Shown here: piece after piece, positions 58,630 to 64,000 of the stretch
How the letters are laid out: each line of letters opens with the position of its first letter
Position numbering within the stretch: position 1 is the first letter of the stretch
NCBI GenBank assembly: GCA_050084515.1
Contig: CM114272.1
Coordinates: 27,962,001 to 28,026,000 of the forward strand
Direction: 5' to 3'
Source of the DNA: Blasia pusilla
Taxonomy: Eukaryota; Marchantiophyta; Marchantiopsida; Blasiales
DNA: 64,000 nucleotides
The notes under the pieces: model-generated
Told to the model about the DNA's origin: nothing
Database searches by the model: none
What the model saw: the letters and a program-made list of their open reading frames with translations, nothing else
Position numbers and translations under genes: made by a program

Positions 58630-58870
58630 ACTGATTCTAGTGATTGTTGCAGCAATCACTAGAATCAGTGATTGCTGCAACAATCACTAGAATCAGTCCT
58701 CATAATGGAAAATATGATTCAATATGGACTAATTCTAGTGATTGCTGTAACGATCACTAGAATCTGTCAACAAACAATAAGTCAGAGTCAACAGGGACTA
58801 ACAATGTGTCGTCTTTACTTGTTTTGTTGACTGATTCTAGTGATTGTTGCAGCAATCACTTGAATTAGTT
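58630..58870. repeat. Cluster of near-identical palindromes
   Basis: ACTGATTCTAGTGATTG, TTGCAG, then its exact reverse complement forms a 40-bp palindrome at 58630-58669. An overlapping palindrome shares its right arm (58653-58697). Diverged copies lie at about 58728-58770 and 58829-58870. TCAACA(G/A)... and TTTGTTGACTGATTC spacers are partly repeated too. Confidence 0.85.
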
Positions 58871-59977
58871 CATATTAGTTAAGTTCATATTTTTCATTAT
58901 GATCTAATAATGCTTCTTTATTAGATCATGTTTCCAATCTACATTATTATTAGAGAGTGCCCTATTGATTTTCAAACACATTTTTAAGATCTTATCTTTA
59001 TACATATTCTTGGATAATTTAGGGTCAATCAAATTTGAAGTTGATTTGGGTCTATCAAATTCCGAATTAATTCAAATAATGATGAGTAATTCAAATTCTA
59101 TATCATTAGCCCTAGAGAATAGATATGAAAAAATACAACTCCAAATATTAATTATATTGTGAGATATTGATCTCAATCCATTCTTGGCTCAAGAGAATCC
59201 AAACTCGATAGACAATATCTAAACATGGATCCTAAATGAATTCAATATTCTAACACTATGGAAAAGACTTACTCCAAAATATGTTTTTTACTAGAATTAA
59301 AACCAGGGTGCGGCCTTACAACGAGTGGAGAAGAGAATAATTAATACATACATGCATAGGACATATGGATAGTCTAGATGGCCAGGAAAAAAAGCGAGAG
59401 GAACTTGTAGAGGTCGAAAATATCATCTATCTTTAAGAGAAAAATTTTAAAATTTTTCCACTACAAATATTTGACATGTCGCACAAAATTATTTTTTTTT
59501 AAGTAAAAAAATTCTCATAAAATCCTCACGCATCTATGCCATAATTGGTATTAGCACTTGTTAATGTTGAATTCTCTTCTTTTCTCATAGAAGAAATTCA
59601 CAAGAAAATTTTTTCCCGTGGACTTTATTTTTTACACGAGAAAGGAAGATCGAAAAACATGAATAAAATAGTCATACATTGGTCTACTTTGAAAATATTA
59701 GAGGAAGAGGTAAGATTGGATTTTGATGAAGATAGTGAAACCGAGAATTTAAAATTTTCAATAAGGGATGCCTCTATACACTTTTTTCAATGTTTGAGTG
59801 AATGAGAGATAAAATTTAATTTTCAATGCCAATGTGTGTGTACATTATATTGCCACCAAGATGAATTCTCATGCTAGGGCCTGTGTACATTGTAATGCCA
59901 ATGTGCACGTGTACATCATCAACCACGTTGGTCAATGCCAATGCCTGTGTATATTGTAATGCCACCAAGATGAATTC
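58871..59977. other. AT-rich, with a Helitron-like 5' end
   Basis: A Helitron-type start TCTACATTATTATTAGAG follows an A at 58938; its 3' end was not found. CCAATG(T/C)...GTGTACATTGTAATGCCA is repeated several times at 59825-59990. An 86-codon open frame at 59545-59805 has no family features and is not called a gene. Confidence 0.4.
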
Positions 59978-60866
59978 TCAATAATACGTAGTAATAATGG
60001 AGAAAGGACGACTATGAGAAGGAAAATGTTGAAGATTCTCAAGAAAATGGTACGCACATATTTTCAAGAAAGTATCAAACAACGCATATAAGTGTCCTAA
60101 AACTTTAATGGAAAAAGGAATAAAGCCATTGGTCACATGTCTCATTCCATAACTTAATTCCTTGATTCGTGCAGTTACATTGCCACAATGGTCACAAAAC
60201 CTTCGTATATAAAGCCCCACACACAATGTTAGAACGTGATGAATCAACAACCACCACATCATCCCATTAAGCGAAAGTCATGTGAAAACATAACTAAGTC
60301 AACTTGTTAATGGGAGGTTTCTTGTGTAGGAGAAGATAATACATGTAGTTCCTATTACCCAACGGTGTACCCTATAGTACGAGACATTGATGTTATTGAC
60401 TTTATGATGATATCATGGATCTTTGTTCATTCTCAACCATATGCTCATTGGAGAATGTGGATACCCTACTCATCAATGGGCTCCCCTCCCACATAATTAG
60501 GTGCACCTAGAAGGGAATGACGAGGAAGTCAAAGGTGTAATTGTAGAGCACTTGAAAATAAACTCTATGGAAGAAAAATGGAAGAATAAGAGATTTGCAA
60601 TAAGCTGAGTCCTCCTCTTGTATTTGCACATAAACGCAAACAAGCTTAATGGATGTCAAAGGTTTTTTGAGAGAATAGTTGAAAAGCTCATTTAGTGAAA
60701 ATATTAAGACACAAGCTCTTGAAGTCAATAAAGTCCTTCTATAATTAATTGATTGAAAGGGAGATTGAGTTTTAAAGGTCTCTACTTGAAGCAAATGTTT
60801 ATTCAAAAGAATCTCATGATCCCTATATATAAAGCGTTCAATATGTGAGGAGATTCGCGATGTCAT
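59978..60866 (-). pseudogene. Nuclease-type LINE fragment (copy 2)
   Basis: The minus strand matches the C-terminal third of the element at 62070-63545. ARIKELSYGMRHVTNGFIPF...VLGHLYALFDTF (60180-60050) is clear, and the region 60480-60800 aligns at DNA level with 62589-62880. The middle, including most of the zinc and nuclease region, is decayed or deleted. Confidence 0.65.
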
Positions 60867-61068
60867 ATAGTTAAAACTTTATAGTTGTCCTAATTAAAAA
60901 AATGACTGATTGGATGACGAACCCAAGATACAATGACGATAGGTTTGTAAAACCTAAGAGAAGTAGACAAAGAAAACCGGTTTAAAAAGACGAATAAAAT
61001 CAAGTTGACTCCACCATGAAAACGGAAGTTATAAAGATCTCGACAAGAGAGGATATTGGATAAGAAAA
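60867..61068. other. Unassigned AT-rich stretch
   Basis: No gene or repeat recognised. It may be further decayed LINE sequence. Confidence 0.3.
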
Positions 61069-61242
61069 CCTATACTATTATGGGAAAATGCCTCTTCAAT
61101 TTAAGATCACCTCTCTTTTTGACACATACCCTTTTTAACTAATATAATTGCTTGTTGTATAAGCCAATAGAATCACTCAAATTCATTTATACATTTAAAA
61201 TGCGAAATTCAAAATTATATGCAATGCACAAGCACCGGCTAG
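61069..61242 (+). mobile_element. Non-autonomous Helitron-like element
   Basis: It starts CCTATACTATTATGGG after an A (TC changed to CC) and ends AGCACCGGCTAG before a T. The end is the same as for the element ending at 782, and the lengths are almost equal (174 and 173 bp). A further 5'-type start, TCTATATTAAAATGGG, follows at 61250, so two copies may sit head to tail. Confidence 0.55.
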
Positions 61243-61525
61243 TTTGGAATCTATATTAAAATGGGCGACCCTACAATTATAATAAGAAAAAATAGTATGC
61301 TAGTAAGACAAAATAGGAACATGTTTGAATTTTTTTGCTCGATGTTTGAATCATATTAGATGGATCATGGATAGCATTATAGAGAATGAATTTGAGTGAA
61401 AGAGTGTAAATATTTTTATTCATCAATTAATAATTGATAGTATAATTATTTTATATTTTAATGGATGATCCTAAGTGATAATAAGATGGATAATTAGAAA
61501 AAATATTTAAGATAAATTTTTTTCC

Positions 61526-61709
61526 TTAATTCATATTTGATGAAAAATGAAAATGAATTTTAATGAAGAAGGAGTATATGTTATTTAAATTTTATATATG
61601 TGATATAACAATTTTTTAATTTTCATAATATCAAATATATAAAATTTAAATAACATCTACTCCTTCTCAATTAAAATTTATTTTCATTTTTCATAGAACA
61701 TAAATTAAA
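61526..61709. repeat. MITE-like long inverted repeat
   Basis: Arms of about 80 bp pair around a short AT centre near 61615. Left arm pieces are GAAAAATGAAAATGAATTTT and GAAGGAGTATATGTTATTTA; the right arm is their reverse complement with a few changes (for example GAGTAGATG). No coding capacity. It resembles a foldback MITE in AT-rich DNA; a TA-type target duplication could not be separated from the AT background. Confidence 0.75.
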
Positions 61710-62069
61710 ACTATGGGAAAATAAATTGAATTTTAATATAAACAATAATTAAAGCTAACTAAGAATTTAATTAGTGAATATTAATTTGTTGGGAAGGGTG
61801 GGTATTGAATCTTTTATGGAGTGAAGTTAATATATCTACTTTAATAAGGTAAGTAAAAGGTAATAACATCTCAAAAGAGGAGTCAAAAAATGCATAATGG
61901 AATGCAAGAAGAAAATGGCAACTAGCCAACGCAAACACCGACTCAACGAGCTACACGATTGATAGCTTGAAACAAATCTGACAAGAACACGATTGGTTGG
62001 TGAGACGTGAATGGACGACAAGGCAAGCGACCCCCCACCACCTCCTCACGACATATCAATGCCAAGGCT
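61710..62069. other. Unassigned spacer
   Basis: AT-rich; nothing recognised. Confidence 0.3.
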
Positions 62070-63545
62070 TGTGCACGTTATAAGGCCACTGAGATGCATT
62101 GCCAAAAATAAGTAGTAAATACAGAGAGAGAAGGACTGCGGGAAGGGGCAAGGTGATGATTCTCAAGGGAGTGGTGAGCACATGTTTTTAGGAAAGTATC
62201 AAAAGACACATGTAAATGACCGAATACTTCCACTGCAAAAGGAATAAATCCATTAGTTGCATGTCACACAACATAACTTAACTCCTTGATTCTTGTTGCA
62301 GCTTTAGCCGCCAAACCTTTGGTATGTGCGACTGGACACACCAAGTCAGAACGTGTTGGATCATAAACCACCACATCACCTAGTGTCCGGAATCCACCTC
62401 GAGACTTAACAAGATCCACTCTTTGACGAGAGGTTGTTTGTGTGGTTGAAGGTAGGACATAGAGTTGCTCTTGCCCAACGGTGTATCTTGTAGTACAAGC
62501 CACCGATGCTACCGCCTCTCTAATGACATCATGTATGGCCGTTCGTTCTCCACCATGTGCACATCAGAGAATATGGATACCCTTGGCATCAATGGGAATC
62601 CCGCATACACAATTCAGCACACCTAACAGAGAAGGATAGGGAAGTCCAAGGCGTAACCACAAAGCTGTCAAGAATATACTTCGAGGAAGACAAAATGGAA
62701 GAACAAGAGGATTTGCAATAAGCCACGCCCCCGCTCTAGTATCCGCACATGAATGCAGACGAGCTCGATGAGCGTCAGAGGATGCCTTAGAGAATGCTGG
62801 AAAAGTTAATTTGATGCAGATTCTCGGAGATATGCTCTTGAAGTCGATCAAGCTCTTCCGTAATCAATTGATTGAAAGGGGGTAGAATTGCTTGTGTAGC
62901 AAGAGGAAGAAGAGCTCGTGCAGATCTGAGTTGTTGTTGAAATAACAAGTCCTCCTCCTCTACATGGGCGACATGATTCATCAAGATAGGTGTATCTCCT
63001 TGGAGAAACCTTGAAGCCATAATCGGTGCTACCAACGCCCAACTCCCCAAAAAGGTTGCGGGAGCAGCTGAGACTGTGGAGGAAAGTCCCACCCCTCCAA
63101 AAGAAATAGGCAATATAGCTTGTCGTGAAGCGAAGACACCATCCTCTCGCTCAAATGTATTCAGGCCAAGAAGTTGACCAAAAGTTGCCAAGATAGAAGC
63201 GTCGAAAGAGGCCAACCGATGTAAGAATGTTGAAGTGGCGGGACAAGTGCGAAGAAGGTAGGAAGGACGTTGTAGGAAACATTGTGAGAGAATCCCATAA
63301 GCCACTTGGAAATCCCCTAGATGAGGTAACAAATGAAGTCATTCCACGTCTTTCAAAAGGGCATCATCCAAGAACTTTGAGACATAGTTGATGAAGCCAA
63401 TTGGGACCCCAAGAACCCTAACCCCTTCAATGTAGATGGGAAAATTAGGAGTAGGTGGGATAAATGTTGAGGGAATGCATGAAAGAGACCATACTCCACA
63501 TTTACTAGGCTGGACTTCAAGGTTTAAAGAAGAGAGTGAAGTCAA
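62070..63545 (-). pseudogene. Non-LTR element C terminus with zinc and nuclease-like domains
   Basis: Minus-strand reading from 63545: the end of an RT-type polyprotein (LNLEVQPSKCGVWSLS; then GGVGLSSTVSAAPATFLGSW near 63100). A C-x-C-x9-H-x3-C zinc motif follows (CVCG...GIHILRCAHGG near 62610-62560), then a nuclease-like tail (RVDLVKSRGGFRTLGDVVVYDP near 62430-62370) and ARIKELSY. This arrangement resembles non-LTR elements with a C-terminal restriction-like endonuclease. Breaks occur near 63340 and 62790, at a TGA at about 62264, and elsewhere. The RT catalytic core is not present, so this is a 5'-truncated copy. Two other fragments of the family lie at 5698-6110 and 59978-60866. Confidence 0.65.
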
Positions 63546-63677
63546 TTAGGAGAATTGAATATTATTCAAAAGTGATTTTTTCTTATTCTTATAAGATTAA
63601 AAAATTCAAATTATATTTTAATTTTAAAAAATATTTCATAATTATTAAAAATAATTTTTTTTGCGGATGCTAACTAA
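63546..63677. other. AT-rich spacer
   Basis: Nothing recognised. It separates the LINE fragment from the Helitron-like repeat. Confidence 0.3.
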
Positions 63678-64000
63678 TCTATATTATTATGAGATAGTGC
63701 ATTCTTGATTTGTAAATGCCTCTCTTTTCGACACGTGACAAGTGAGCAACAAGAAAATATTTCACATGCTACGGGCAAAAAAAAATTTAAATTTATATGA
63801 AATCACTAATCTTTTTGCTCAATTCCCCTCCTTTCGCGACCACGGGAAGTATACTCAAATACCTCTTTATTTCACGTTCATAACATACGTGGAATAATAG
63901 ACTTCCATAACTGAAATTTAAATATGACGAGAACCCGAGTCCCACGACGTCAATTTCTACGCTCACGTGGAACAATCCGCAAAGCCAATAGTCGGAGTTA
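63678..64000 (+). mobile_element. Helitron-like repeat running off the window
   Basis: It starts TCTATATTATTATGAG after an A. It carries CTTGATTTGTAAATGCC, CGACACGTGACAAG and TTTCACATGCTACGGGC in the same order as the inverted copy at 905-1104 and the copy at 5348-5480. The 3' end lies beyond 64000. Confidence 0.5.

Noticed and set aside
59545-59805. 86-codon plus-strand ORF
   Set aside because: AT-driven composition and no family motif or neighbouring exon; not supported as a gene.

Overview
This is nuclear DNA from a repeat-rich, intron-containing land plant. Two host genes can be read exon by exon, each with GT-AG introns and every phase closing. A minus-strand gene at 8217-10838 encodes a mitochondrial (o-type-like) thioredoxin. 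A plus-strand gene at 42011-58032 encodes a kinesin-2 (KIF3/FLA10-type) heavy chain. Kinesin-2 drives anterograde intraflagellar transport, and among land plants it is kept in lineages with swimming sperm. The host is therefore probably a bryophyte, lycophyte, fern, or a cycad/Ginkgo-type gymnosperm rather than a flowering plant. The amount of transposon DNA favours a large-genome lineage, but the species cannot be named from the sequence.

Layout. 0-6.2 kb: Helitron-like non-autonomous repeats, a degenerate LINE (about 3090-5290) and the 3' end of a second LINE family. 8.2-10.8 kb: thioredoxin. 10.8-14.2 kb: intergenic DNA with a 47-bp minisatellite. 14.2-21.1 kb: a Ty3/gypsy chromovirus on the minus strand with a complete 5' LTR, a primer-binding site, broken gag-pol, a chromodomain and a truncated 3' LTR. 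23.5-29.35 kb: a second, degenerate Ty3/gypsy element on the plus strand. It is cut inside its integrase zinc domain by an 11.5-kb Mutator-like (MULE) transposon at 29356-40845. The MULE has ~108-bp terminal inverted repeats and a 9-bp target-site duplication, CTTCCTTCC, on both sides. It carries a multi-exon MULE transposase pseudogene on the plus strand and at least two unrecognised open reading frames on the minus strand. These accessory genes are the best candidate for something undescribed.

41.8-58.0 kb: the kinesin-2 gene. Its start codon lies in the third copy of a tandem repeat, and the second copy forms a near-identical decoy upstream ORF. It has 12 inferred exons, one only 22 bp long. 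Its last intron is 10.1 kb and holds a SINE-like repeat, a split LINE, LTR-like repeats and a Ty1/copia element (52055-56463, target duplication GTCTG). 58.5-64 kb: AT-rich DNA with clustered perfect palindromes, a MITE-like inverted repeat, more Helitron-like ends and two fragments of the nuclease-type LINE.

All homology calls are from motifs read by eye; no database search was run. Exon borders are inferred from splice consensus and phase. Percent identities are not given except where differences were counted directly.
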